Under the pieces are notes generated by a model that made no database searches, was not told the origin of the DNA, and worked only from the letters and a program-made list of their open reading frames with translations. From assembly GCA_903813345.2 (NCBI GenBank), contig CAIIXF020000012.1:4135318-4199317 (forward strand): 64,000 nucleotides of DNA. Direction: 5' to 3'. The stretch's first letter is position 1. The number at the start of each line of letters is the position of its first letter. The translations under genes and the position numbers were made by a program. The stretch comes from Owenia fusiformis. Lineage: Eukaryota > Annelida > Polychaeta > Sabellida > Oweniidae. This document shows, piece by piece, positions 46,601 through 57,100 of the stretch.

Positions 46601-48663
46601 TAACAAAGAGAACACAAAAGAAAACAGAGAATATAGAAAAACTGTGGAAAAATGAGTGCTCGGAAACTCAAGATGAATTGAAGAAGATGTTATCCACAGC
46701 TCCAGTACTCGCATTTGCCGACTATTCTAAACCCTTTACCCTAGAAACAGACGCATCATCATCAGGACTTGGCGCTGAATTGCAACAACTCCAGAATGGT
46801 AAACTCCGAGTCATCAGTTATGGAAGCAGATCCCTGAGAGGTTCAGAAAAGAACATGAAAAATTATTCTTCAAAGAAACTTGAACTACTAGCACTGAAGT
46901 GGGCTATCACAGAAAAGTTCAGAGATTACCTGCTTGGTTCTACATTTACTGTTTTCACAGACAACAATCCACTGACATACATCATGTACAAAAAGAAACT
47001 GCCTGCAGTAGAACAGCGCTGGGTATCAGATCTTGCCTCTTTCAATTTCGAAATCAAATACAAGCCAGGCTCAACCAATGTTGCAGCAGACATCTTATCA
47101 AGACTCGAACATAGCTCAGAAGAGGAAGAAGACGATAAAGAAGAACAATTTGAAGTGAGCGCCATGAGTGTCATTGGACATTTAACAAAAACAACACAAA
47201 TCCCTGATCTATCTTGTGAACTGAAACATACTCGTTCGAATGTGATGTCCATAGAAGCAGAAATCGCACCAGCTGAAACAACACTTCTACCAAGTATAAC
47301 AAAAGAAGGTTTTAGAGAACTACAAGAGAAAGACAAAGATATATCACTAGTCACAGAAATGGTAAAGACAAAGTACAAACCAACAAACAAAGTTATAAAG
47401 AAGTTAACCAAGAGTCAAAGAAAACTTGTGCTACAGCTGAAGAATCTCTCAATATACAACAACATACTTTACAGAAAATCGCATGATAATGACAGAGCCA
47501 TAATGCAAGCTGTTGTGCCAGAAGTGCTAAGGGAAGAAGTGCTGAAAAGTCTACATGATTACACTGGACACCAAGGAATAGAGAGAACTGAGAAACTTAT
47601 TCGACAAAGATTCTACTGGACAGAAATCCACAATGATGTAATCGATTGGATCAAGAATTGTAGTAGATGTGTCTTTGGTAAGTTACCATACCACAAGATC
47701 GTGACACCTCTAGGACGATTAACAGCAAAAAGACCTTTGGATCTAGTGTTTCTTGACTTCACGTTGCTCGAGAAAGCTTCCAATGGCATGGAGAATGTCT
47801 TAGTCATCACCGATGCTTTTACCAAATTGACGGTAACCGAGCCAACAAAAGATCAAAAGGCAGAAACAGTGGCTAAAGTCTTGCTGAAATCCTTTATACA
47901 AGTGTATGGTGTACCAAAACGTTTTCACAGTGACCAAGGACGTAATTTTGAAAGCAATGTAATCAAGTGTCTGTGTAAGACATACAACATCAAGAAATCT
48001 AGGACTACTCCTTACCACCCAGAAGGTAATGGACAGTGTGAACGTTACAACAGAACACTACATTCACTTCTTACAACTTTAGAACAAGATAAGAAAAGGA
48101 AGTGGCCAGAATACATCCGAGAACTCACATACTGCTACAACATCACACCACATAGCACTACAGGGTACTCACCCTTCTACTTAATGTTTGGGAGACATCC
48201 AAGACTACCTATCTGCATTCAACTTGATGTCAGTGAAGGAGAAACGGACGAAGATGAGGATTGGATTAAACAACACAAACAGAAGCTACAAGACGCGAAC
48301 CAAATAGCCTTAAAAAGAATAGAGACAGAAGCTGATAGAAGAAAGGATCTTCATGATAAGAAATCAAGGACAGATGACCTAAACGTGGGAAGCAAAGTAT
48401 TAAACAGGAAACGAATAAGTGGAAGGAACAAAATACAAGACTCGTATGAAGAAGAAATTTATGAAATAGTATCAAAGAAAGATGATGTCTATACAATAAA
48501 ACAAGCTGATGATGAATCTGTTACCAAATGTGTAAATAGGAAAGACATTAAAGAATTGCCACCAAAGATGAGAGATAAAAATGGTGACAAAGATGAAGAT
48601 GATAATGAAGGAAGAAAACATAGATACCCTTTGCGCAGCATTCAAAAAATCGCAACCCTCTGA
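43678..48663 (+). CDS. Gypsy Gag-Pol polyprotein (single frame, 1661 residues)
   Basis: The start is placed at the first Met of MAEKDVPPLESPDEK (frame is open from 43561). Order, with residues counted from that Met: acidic coiled N-terminus; capsid-like Gag (about 95-290); Asn/Arg/Gly-rich basic region (about 312-398) in place of CCHC zinc knuckles; aspartic protease with Asp438-Ser-Gly; reverse transcriptase with LRLCVDYR (about 765) and YLDD at 866-869; RNase H with ETDASSSG (Asp1025) and TDNNPL; integrase zinc finger His1293, His1298, Cys1328, Cys1331; integrase catalytic Asp1360, Asp1419, Glu1455 (35 residues between the last two, the canonical spacing); and a basic C-terminus with KIQDSYEEEIYEIV in the GPY/F position. 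No chromodomain. Gag and Pol are in one frame with no frameshift. All catalytic motifs are intact. Confidence 0.96.
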   Translation: MAEKDVPPLESPDEKFVLGQETNPGDVKPKDLRKAMIDDLAKELEDEEKVEVQEKLRMIKLERELTSLQKKYNMNPDTTVPNTRTKEHQERSQVNSTETKLVYNKPKLQKFFGKTDEDVYDWCEDAKIATKSINKNDEKIDYIIYHLGPNPRREIRYLSNNPSPEDIYRTLKRVFGIVESPHKSMTEFYTRKQNHNETISQYTQSLMKLMDIVKQSHEHLEGDKLLKEQLIVGAYEPKLRWELQRMSDLNNNITFHQLREIAFKFELNENEQRKVSSSAVSLRDNDSSLQITLQKILDKQEKIEKEINHLKRNNNDNSENNSNNFNNNGYQRNYHNFRGQNNFNNGFGRGQNRGQYNNRRGSSRSRGFNYNRGGYNQFNNNQSNQNVDNQSNTEATSNEVITNVTADTTIHPNMEKIVGKTPVWNIKIGEIQTTGVMDSGSSVTLMSLEFYEKHFNKELQQFQMLDLKAANNLKIPYKGLLIEDITIKGVLIKDCGILVHSESGAYPEILIGMNILKYLEPDDNIDKEVQKTHLIRVKEKSLIPPSTTLNVPVYTGSFRGQGIVEPLESTLPGNVLLISGYIDAKSGCSMIKIMNPSEVSVFLPVRTPVGTVQQASVSCCRVTCSMNTCTVELTNTIEHNKMEDAQSTPTTTTVPQHVNDQIEKILKDFPGNEVEYNKTAELFKKYHNIFGSDENDLGYTDAIVHKIPTPEGFVVNEPYRRIPPAIFQELKEHIDTLVQKKIIQPSESNFASPIVIVRKKNNSLRLCVDYRNLNNNTKKDVFPLPRIQESMDALINAEWFSSLDLQSAYHQIKVAEEDIHKTSFTTPLGIFEYLRMPFGLCNAPATYQRLMTMAFKDEMLKSLLVYLDDILVFSSTVDEMTERLEKVFSILQNYNLKLELRKCDFFKKKVTYLGYRISKEGIEPDPEKIKVIVNWKRPKTLKDLRQFLGMAGYHRRFVKGYASIAQPLHNLVQKVTKRTQKKTENIEKLWKNECSETQDELKKMLSTAPVLAFADYSKPFTLETDASSSGLGAELQQLQNGKLRVISYGSRSLRGSEKNMKNYSSKKLELLALKWAITEKFRDYLLGSTFTVFTDNNPLTYIMYKKKLPAVEQRWVSDLASFNFEIKYKPGSTNVAADILSRLEHSSEEEEDDKEEQFEVSAMSVIGHLTKTTQIPDLSCELKHTRSNVMSIEAEIAPAETTLLPSITKEGFRELQEKDKDISLVTEMVKTKYKPTNKVIKKLTKSQRKLVLQLKNLSIYNNILYRKSHDNDRAIMQAVVPEVLREEVLKSLHDYTGHQGIERTEKLIRQRFYWTEIHNDVIDWIKNCSRCVFGKLPYHKIVTPLGRLTAKRPLDLVFLDFTLLEKASNGMENVLVITDAFTKLTVTEPTKDQKAETVAKVLLKSFIQVYGVPKRFHSDQGRNFESNVIKCLCKTYNIKKSRTTPYHPEGNGQCERYNRTLHSLLTTLEQDKKRKWPEYIRELTYCYNITPHSTTGYSPFYLMFGRHPRLPICIQLDVSEGETDEDEDWIKQHKQKLQDANQIALKRIETEADRRKDLHDKKSRTDDLNVGSKVLNRKRISGRNKIQDSYEEEIYEIVSKKDDVYTIKQADDESVTKCVNRKDIKELPPKMRDKNGDKDEDDNEGRKHRYPLRSIQKIATL

Positions 48664-48875
48664 TTTTGCAGTGTATTTTGCGGTATATTTTTTAGGGTGT
48701 ATCTAAATGTGGTAATTTTAAGTACAAGTGAAGAAGAAAGAGAATTTTATATTTTGAAAGTAGTTCGTGTTTAAAAAAAAAAATTAAAATCACATAAAAA
48801 GTTTGGTGTTTTCAGTTACTTTGTAATATGAGATTATAATTTTATAAACTACCATTTTAGGTAGTGGATGCTATT

Positions 48876-48889
48876 AAGGGGAGGATAAA
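48876..48889 (+). promoter_or_regulatory. Candidate polypurine tract, displaced from the LTR
   Basis: AAGGGGAGGATAAA is the only convincing purine tract after pol. In Gypsy elements the plus-strand primer normally abuts the 3' LTR; here it lies 139 bases before the LTR start defined by the 5' copy and the target duplication. Confidence 0.45.
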
Positions 48890-49028
48890 CCTTTATAATG
48901 GTACTTCATATTGTTATTTTCCCACGTGTGTGTGACAGTTTAATGTTTTTCAGTTAAGTTTTTAAATTCCTGTGGTAAGCCTAATGTTAAGGATAATTTG
49001 GGACAAATTATGACAATGTCCGCGTGTG

Positions 49029-50191
49029 TGTGACATTCGGATTTTGTATTTTTTATAACCCTGTTATGGAGGGCTAAATATTTCATTTTACAGTTTTCTA
49101 TAGGCTAATCAAACCCTGCTGGGAGCTTAACTTTCATTCACACTTCACATGTTTTCTTCAGTATTAGCCTCAACTTTCAAACAGCCAGGACCTGGTAAGA
49201 ATATTTCATCATTTTATCCACCTTTTTGTCCTTTTTGAATATTTCAATATTATATTTGTCATTTCTACTTTATTCCACATAACTTTAGCTTCAACCTAGT
49301 GTAAATACTATTTTTGTATTTTGAATACTTTTTGAGATATTTACTTGAGTATTTCTATTTGCACCGTCATGACAGTTTTGGCATTTGTGCATAGAATTCA
49401 TAAAGTTACATTCTTTGTCAATAAACAGATAGTATCCCTACATTGTTATTTGTGACAACTATTTGGTAATATGACTTATCTTGCCATACTTATTTTATAG
49501 CCACGGGTCTACCAGTGGGCTTTCTAGTGCTAATACTCACCACCCTGTTGAGATATATTTAGGTACTTTTATATTTTTATTATTGTAAACCTTCACGGTG
49601 ATGTTCTATTTAATCCATTTAATTTCATTATATTTGATATGGTAACTATAATCTATAAAGTGTATCAAGCACTGTGTTAGGGTTTATTTTGGAAACATAA
49701 CAAGGGCCCTTTTTAATTCCACAGCCCTTTCACTAACTGGTTTTATCGTAAAACTGTAGATTATTACATTGTATTGAATGCCTTATGTATATGGTGTACG
49801 TGTACCTTAATATATTTCTTTACATTTTAGGGTCAAGTGTGGGTGCCCTAGCGGGTGGCCTGGTCATTTAGGCAGATAGATTTTGGTCATTTAGGCAGAT
49901 AGATTTTGGTCATTTAGACAGATAGATTTTTAAGCTAGATAGTATTCAATTTAAGCTCGATATTCATTTTGAGCTAGATAGTCATTCACTTTAAGTTAGC
50001 TATTCACTTTAAGTTAGCTATTCACTTTAAGCTAACTATTCACTTTAAGCTAGCTATTCACTTTAAGCTAGATTGTCACTTTAAACCAGATATTTTTATT
50101 CCATTTGCATATATTTTGAAATAAATCAGTGTTTTATAGTTTTACATCATTTTTCGTGTTCCCATGTGTTGTCCCTCGCCCCATGGTTACA
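49029..50191 (+). repeat. 3' LTR of the Gypsy element (1163 bp)
   Basis: Same length as the 5' LTR and no difference was found by eye along the whole length. It is followed by TAAC and then ACATCAAGAAGG-type flank that continues the interrupted paralogous block. Confidence 0.95.
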
Positions 50192-50511
50192 TAACCATGA
50201 CACATCAAGAAGGAATTAGATTTTCTCAAATGTGACGTCACATAAAATAACCTTTATTCTACTGTGATGTCATCAACGATTAAATAGGGATTATTAAAAC
50301 TTTAGTGATGTCACACCACAAATAATGCAATAGTTGCTATTAGGTTTTATGTTAAACAAGACATATAACGTCATAGTACACAATAAGAATTACCTGGTGA
50401 TAGAAATATTGTTTCTATGGTAAACACAAACAAAGCAATTGCAATACAAAACTAATAAGGAAATTCTTGAAAGTTGGTCTGCAAAGACATAAATTACACA
50501 AATATTTGAAG
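50192..50511. promoter_or_regulatory. Duplicated upstream region with CRE-like sites (copy 2)
   Basis: Paralogue of 10960-11282. TGACGTCA at 50233-50240 and near-matches (GTGATGTCATC, TGATGTCACACC, AACGTCATAG) keep their order and approximate spacing. The conserved piece ACCTGGTGATAGAAATATTGTTTCTATGGTAAA lies just before the gene. The gypsy element separates this region from its original left flank. Promoter role is inferred. Confidence 0.4.
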
Positions 50512-51983
50512 ATGGAAAAACAACCAACTAGATGTCATAGGGTTAGAAGTGCCATGAGCAAGATTGATATTTGGAATCCAATGAAACAAGAAAGCTATGG
50601 AGGCGAAGCAATTGCATTGTTCCATTCAGTGATGTTGAAGATGAAGAGAAAGTGGGGGAGGTCACAATGGTGATAGACCTGAATGAGATACACGTATATG
50701 AATGGCCAGAGATAGACTTTTCAAAATTTGGCAAAAATGGCTTTTACACAAAGGCTGACTGCACAATGGAAACTATCCTAAGGATGTCTCCTCTTTATGA
50801 TCCAAAGTTTTCACAATCTCAACAGGAAAAAGACAAGCGTTCCCTTCTTCAAAGAGCCCTGCATAGAATGGAAAAGAGAGTAAGTATCAATGAGTATATG
50901 TTGCAAGTTGAAGAATATTCCTAAAACTACTAAAAACGTATCAATAAATTGTAAACAGAACATATCTTTCCAATTTGCTGAAAAATATGAAGGTAGAAAT
51001 GATAAAACAATATTAATCATAAAATCGTTCACAGTTAAACAGTGTTAAATGGATCAAGGTTTTCCCACAAAATCCTTATGACCAGAAGCCGAAAAAAAGT
51101 TGAAAGTGACATTTAATCAAGTGAAAATGACACTAGAAAAATACGAGGGCCATAAGCATTGACAAAACTGATCCACTTTTTATGAAAATACCACAGAGAA
51201 AGACAATGAACAAACTACATGTAACTGCTTGTTTTCTGTTGGTTAGGTAACATATTAATGACGTCACAAATTAAAATATAATAAACACTGTGATGTGTGC
51301 CGTTTAGCTTTCTTGTCTGTTTAGTTGATAGGACAATAAGTAACTGACGTCATAGTTTATGTTATATTACGTCATATCTTCATCACAAACACAACATATG
51401 ACGTCGTGATCGTTGCTTTGATGATTTGCCATATAAGGTAATAATGGCGCACTTTTGGTCACGTGAATGGTCGACAGTCGGTCCCAAGGAGGATTGGCTC
51501 CCAGAGTGCACCACCGATATTCTGTCCCATATATGGGTATGTCGTAATACAAAATTCGAATTCAAACAGCCGCCATTTTGTTCACTTCAACATTTAAATC
51601 GTGAATTTTGGTCTTATTTCCAAACGAAAAATTCCAAAACTCACAAGAAACGATCGAGATATTGGTTCGAATCTTTTGAACTGTTTATTTTGAATTTATA
51701 GTCGGTTTTAATTTCAGAAAATAACGACATTTCGACGTTTTCATTGTTGGAAAATATCGAGTTTCGATCCTGGGAGCCAATCCTCCTTGGTCGGTCCATA
51801 GAACGAAAGGCTCCGCCAACTTCGTGGGGGGGGGCCTTCGTAAAAAAAGAATTTTACTTCCAGGCAAGGGAGGCCAAATATGCCGTTTCTGCTGCATTGA
51901 CAAAGAAATCAGAGAAGTTGGACAACCAAGACAAAGATTCCCAGCAGAAAACAAAGGATGACTCAGGTTTTACCTCATTTTAA
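50512..51983 (+). CDS. Small unrecognised two-exon gene, frameshifted near its start
   Basis: Exon 1 (to 50879) ends AAGAGA|GTAAGT and exon 2 (51864-51983) follows TTTTACTTCCAG; both splice in phase 0. A start at 50571 gives 142 residues: MESNETRKLWRRSN, VPFSDVEDEEKVGEVTMVIDLNEIHVYEWPEIDF, a basic helix-like QQEKDKRSLLQRALHRMEKR, and a charged tail SEKLDNQDKDSQQ ending in GFTSF. The older Met at 50512 (MEKQPT.., as in the copy at 11283) runs out of frame near 50575 because one A is missing relative to that copy. Either translation now begins at 50571 or the gene is decaying. AATAAA at about 52192 fits a 3' end. I do not recognise the family. Confidence 0.6.
51485..51789. mobile_element. hAT-like miniature element 'CAAGGAGGATTGG', copy 3
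   Basis: 305 bp, same orientation and about the same sequence as 17409-17712. Exact 8-bp target duplication GTCGGTCC at 51477-51484 and 51790-51797. It lies in the intron of the small two-exon gene. Confidence 0.9.
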
Positions 51984-54119
51984 ACACAACTGAATTATCG
52001 AGAGCTGATGTGACCGAGTTTTCCGGATTTTGCAGAGAATATGTGCCTTGCATCAACCTTGGTACTGTACTATGGACCTATGTAGTACTATCAATGGGCG
52101 ATGCTAGAGACCTTTACTAAACAGCCAATGAGTTCCTCTTTGAATATTCCTTAATATGTATTTTGCTCAAGTGTTCTTGTATGTATTGTAAATAATAAAT
52201 TGTAAATACAGTATGTTTTAATATACACCAAAAGTTGTAATCTTATATGAGTTCCCGAACTGACAAAACTGTATCTCCATGACAACATTGTATCGATCAC
52301 CCACACTGAGAAAACATAAAAATAACGTTTCGGATGGAACGCTAACTAGAAAAATAACTCCATGGAATATATGATTATTCAAAGTATTCGTAGGAAAGAA
52401 AGTGACCAAAGTAAGCAATATTCCAAAAATGGTTCCCAAAATGTTAGAAGGTTTTCACACAGCTAAGGACCCAAATGCCGCTGAAAGTAGACTCTGTATA
52501 ACGCAATAATGTACCAACAGAAAGGCATTTCGTTATGCTTTGAATGGAACAAGTTTGAAGAAAAATAGTGCAGTATGAGACTCGCAATCCTTGATTTTCA
52601 AACATCTTGTATTAAGTCAAAAATTCAAATTAACGGTCGAAGTTAGTACCTGTGACATAGGGAAATAGAGACGGACGACAATGCTTTATAGTAAGATTAT
52701 AGTAAAAAGAAGAAACGGCCTGTTTTGCACTGACTTCGAAATCAACGTTTTTGTATGTATTACATTACAATATTGAATCCTTGACTCTAGTGCTAATAAA
52801 TGTCAAATGAGATATCAAACCAAGAGTGCACTGTCAAGTATATTAAGCACATAACCCTGGAAAATTTTGAAAACGTTTGATTTAATAAAAACAGATCTGT
52901 AACTTGCAACAGTATTGATATAAATATACATTTCTGAAAATATCAAAGCGACATAAAAGGCCATGTATTAAGCAAGGTAGTCAGTAGCCTTGCCCAAGTC
53001 GCTCTCTTTTACTATCTGATTTCTAATTATGGTAATAATTCACGATCAGATAAGTAAAAAATACCGACTTGGGCAAGGCTAGGTAGTCAGTATCAAGTTA
53101 GATTTTACATTTTTCATCTTACAATATCAACTGTTGAACTGACAAGACAACGACAGAAGTGAATAAATACTTTAAAATAGATTTGTACTTCAATGTCATA
53201 CTCAAATCATCACGTTGTATATCAAATGAAAGAGCTTCAAAACATGATGAATGACTGGTCGTCCCAGACTTACATGATGCAATGATCTCCCTAACTTATT
53301 ACATGGTGTTTAACCCTTTTACCTGATTTAGTCATACTTTTGGCATGGTGCGAACATATTTTCAACAATGTGGCATAAAAGCTTTGAATTTTGAACAGGG
53401 TGGGTGCAAACATATTTTCAACAATGTGGCATAAAAACCTTGAATTTTGAAGAAGGTGCAAACATATTTTCAACAATGTGGCAAAAAAGTTTTGAATTTT
53501 GAACAGGGTGCAAACAGATTTTCAAAAGAGTGGCTTTAAACAGATTTCGAACAACAAGTATTGATATAATAGTCTTTTTTATTTCATTTATACTTAAACT
53601 ATACATTTAATTCTTAATAAATGCAACTTCATCCATTTAAAAAACTAAAAATTCACCATTAAATAAAGCATGTATTTCAGCATACAATATGGCTTGTACA
53701 TGTACTTCATACTATAGTAACAGTAAGTGACATTATTTTAAGTTTCTTCATTGTTCATTCTGAACCTGATCAAGGATGTGCTTATGGCAGGGGAGTAAAG
53801 AGATGTTATGGACACCCTGTATGTGTTTCTCATGTTGCAGATCACAAATTCTGTAATTCTCTATGACATTGTATGACTACGTTCCTTTCCCAACAGTACA
53901 CGCTTCAAACTTGAAAGTAATTCACACATGTATAGAAATTATTAATTTCAAATTGCCTCCTATTACTTGTATATAACGATACATTGCGCCATCTGACACA
54001 ACCGTAGTTGGGTACTGCATCTGAATTCCTATCAAACCTCATACCCTTGAGCTATGCCTGGGACAATGCCCTCTTTGTTATCAATTAATTCTCAACTTCA
54101 TATGTATTTCACTCAAAGA
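51984..54119. other. Intergenic stretch between the small gene and FTSJ3
   Basis: No gene was recognised. It contains an imperfect hairpin at about 52977-53093 (GGTAGTCAGTAGCCTTGCCCAAGTCG, inverted as CGACTTGGGCAAGGCTA), the tandem array at 53340-53535, and presumably the FTSJ3 3' UTR at its right end. Confidence 0.55.
53340..53535. repeat. Tandem repeat, ~58-bp unit, about 3.5 copies
   Basis: Units of GGTGCAAACATATTTTCAAC..AATGTGGCATAAAA..TTTGAATTTTGAACA repeat three times, then a diverged partial fourth copy ends near 53535. Confidence 0.85.
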
Positions 54120-57100
54120 TCACCTCTTGCCTCCCTTTTTACCCCCCTTCGCCGCTCTTTGCCTCCCACCCTTTGATTTCTGTTTCTTTCCACTTGAATT
54201 TTTCTCTCTCATATTGTCTTTTTTCATTCTCGGGTCAACAACTTTGAACTGTCCTCTGACACCAGCTGGTCTCGAGACCTTCTTCCCAGTTCCTCGCTTA
54301 GCAACAACATATGTGAGGTCCTTCTTCTTGTTCTTTAAAAGTCCCGCTTTTTTGTAGATCCTGAAAATAAATAATTTGTTGTTCACATTTTAACCCTAAT
54401 GGATTAGATTATGCAGCATTTATATGGGGTATCGCTGTTCGTGAATGAAAAGTCAAATAGCGTTTCGAGCCCTGCTCTGGCAAGAATTCTTTGAAAATCA
54501 TGCTGATTTAAACCATTCTAATTTTGGGCTAAAGTTGTCAAGTGGAAGTTTTTGGGAACCCCCTTGGGAAAAGCAAGCCATGGGCCAGGGGTCTATTTCT
54601 CCAAACTCCGTAAAATTACGGATCCGTAAGTCTATTGTTCTTTCTCAAACTTACGGAGAGATTGCATTTCTCGAAAAATTTTGTGGGATTTCCGTAAGTT
54701 TACGGTATTCATGACGTCATAGCCTTCTTTTCCCGTAGCTTTATAGGCACCCCAGACCCTGTCCATAACTATTTACGGATGAATTTCCATTCTATTGCAT
54801 AAAGATTACTATGGTTACCTGCATCAGTCCCACTTACCTGCTATACCAAAATGGCAAATAATTGTAGTATCAATCCTGGAACTTCTTTTAATATAATTTA
54901 TGAATTTCATTTGGAATCATTGCATTATACAGTATTTTGGGCATTTGAATGCACAATGACGTCATATCTCCGTAACTTTGCGGACTTAGATACGATTACG
55001 ATACGGAGTTTGGAGAAATGCAATTTGAAACTCCGCATCTTTCTCGTAACTTTTTAAATTTTACGGAAACCGTAACTCTACCGGTCCGTAACTTTATGGA
55101 GTTTGGAGCAGACCCCAGACTGACAACAGACTAAAATATTATATACACCAGTCTGTTTCTTGACTACACTGATTTCAAAGATCAATCTACTCACGCTTTG
55201 ATTTGACTCCATTTTTCTTTATCACTGACATCTTGCGTCTCCGAGACAGTTTCAGCTTTTTTACGTGCCCTCTCTAATCTACGCACTTCCTGAAAATATA
55301 AAGCATAATGAGATCAACAAACAGTTTAATAGATTCGAATAGCCTTTTAAGCTCACTATGATATTTCTAATTCTGTGATTAGTTGAATGTTGCTCACATT
55401 ACAGAATGATTATGCTGAATGTCATACATGTACTTATATGTAATGTAAAAACAAACTTTTCTGCCATTTTGTAAATGTAACAGAAACTACATAAGAATAG
55501 CAGCCTAAAATGAAAACAATTACCCAAATGCGAGTAGGTAGTTACCAGTTTCACCACCAGGTGGCTGATTCGGGTCAATTAACATGGCACGTATATAAGA
55601 AAGTTCCCTTAAACCTGAATATTATCAATTTAAGCGGCTCAATTTTCTTATAACCCTTATGTGCCTGATACTTATACTAATGAAAATATGTCCAGTAAAG
55701 CAAAATATTATCTGACCACTAAAAGAAAATTTATTTCATTTTTTGTGATTTTATAGCATGGGGTCTATGGGGAATCTCCCCGAGCTAGAAGTCACATTTT
55801 CAAAGAAAATTAATTTTTCAAAGTTGATAAACACTTTTTAAAACCACATTTCTAGATGTAATTTTACATGTAGATTTCAAATATGATATTACTTTGACTG
55901 AATTTTGAATTTTTAATGACGTAAATTAAGATTATTTCTACTCGCATCTGGGTTATTGCAACACCAGGGTTAGTTGATCCCATCCTGCACTTTGTCAAGT
56001 GCAGATATTTCAATGGGACCAATTTTCAATAAGTGAACTAGTAAATTCAATTATCCTACTATAGTTACCCATTATAAATGAAACAAGCAATCTAGTACAA
56101 CAAACCTTCATTTTCTTCCTGCCTTTGGCTTCCGCTACTTTCTTTATTGGTCTTGCATCAATGGCTTTCATACGTTCCTTATAGGCTTGGACTTGTTCTT
56201 TAGTGACGGGGAGATGGCGTTTACGGTGTTTCTTCTCGTCATTCATGAACCAATCGGGTAAATTTTCATCATCAAAGGTATACCTGCAAAGGAAACAAAA
56301 AAAAGTTTTTTGATAATTACAGTTATAACATTTATACTATATTTCATGAAAAGCCCACTATTAGAATTAATCATATGAACATTGAAACCTTACAGAACAC
56401 TGGTTTTGAAATCGTACACAAACATTCAAGGAAATCAATATTTTCTCATAAATCAGTGTAGCAAACATACATGTCTATTCCAGATCACTTTAAGGCAAAA
56501 TAAATGATGAAAAACAAATTCAAACTGGGTGTGTGTATTTTTCTTTAAATCACAATTGCATTTTGTATTTTTATACATATACTGTAAAACGGGTTATTTT
56601 GACACCGGGTAATTTTAGCGATTTTTCAATTTTAGGGGGTTTTAGCGCAGGAAATTTTAGCGAAATGAAGATTAATCTTTAAAAAATCAAATTAGCGAAA
56701 TGCATTAGAAATTTTATCATTTATAGCAGAATAATGAATAACGGACATGACAGAGGAGTTATCAAAATGTACAGACTTCTAACGCACATGGTATTGGTCC
56801 AAACTACTGTAATCTCATCTGACTAATCACAAAATCACGGTAGCAACATACGATTTAAAAATATTTACCTTTTTCAAATTACAAACCGGAAGTCGAGCAC
56901 TGAACGAAAATCTCCTTAAATACTAGTTTTCATGCAGTTTCCCGGGAATTTGCAAATTTTAGCGCCCGGTTTATTTTAGCGAATTGAATTTTTAGCAAAA
57001 CTATAGCGATCGCTAACAATCGCTAACAATTACCCCTCGCTAAGAATACCCGTTTTACAGTATATTATATATATATATTAATTCACCTGTTGAATGAGTC

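Larger units (their letters stand above)
41372..50191 (+). mobile_element. Full-length Ty3/Gypsy LTR retrotransposon
   Basis: 8820 bp between 4-bp target duplications TAAC (41368-41371 and 50192-50195). It consists of two LTRs of equal length, a leader, one long Gag-Pol frame and a short 3' segment. Flanking sequence, joined across the element, matches the paralogous block near 10920-10970, confirming both borders. The LTRs appear identical by eye and the frame is intact, so insertion is very recent and the copy may still be active. No env-like frame follows pol. Confidence 0.96.

Noticed and set aside
43659-48496. Numerous frames opposite to and out of frame with the Gypsy polyprotein
   Set aside because: Shadows of the 1661-codon Gag-Pol frame; no domains of their own.
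54127-54357. Plus-strand frame over the FTSJ3 3' exon
   Set aside because: Antisense shadow of the Lys/Gly-rich FTSJ3 tail.
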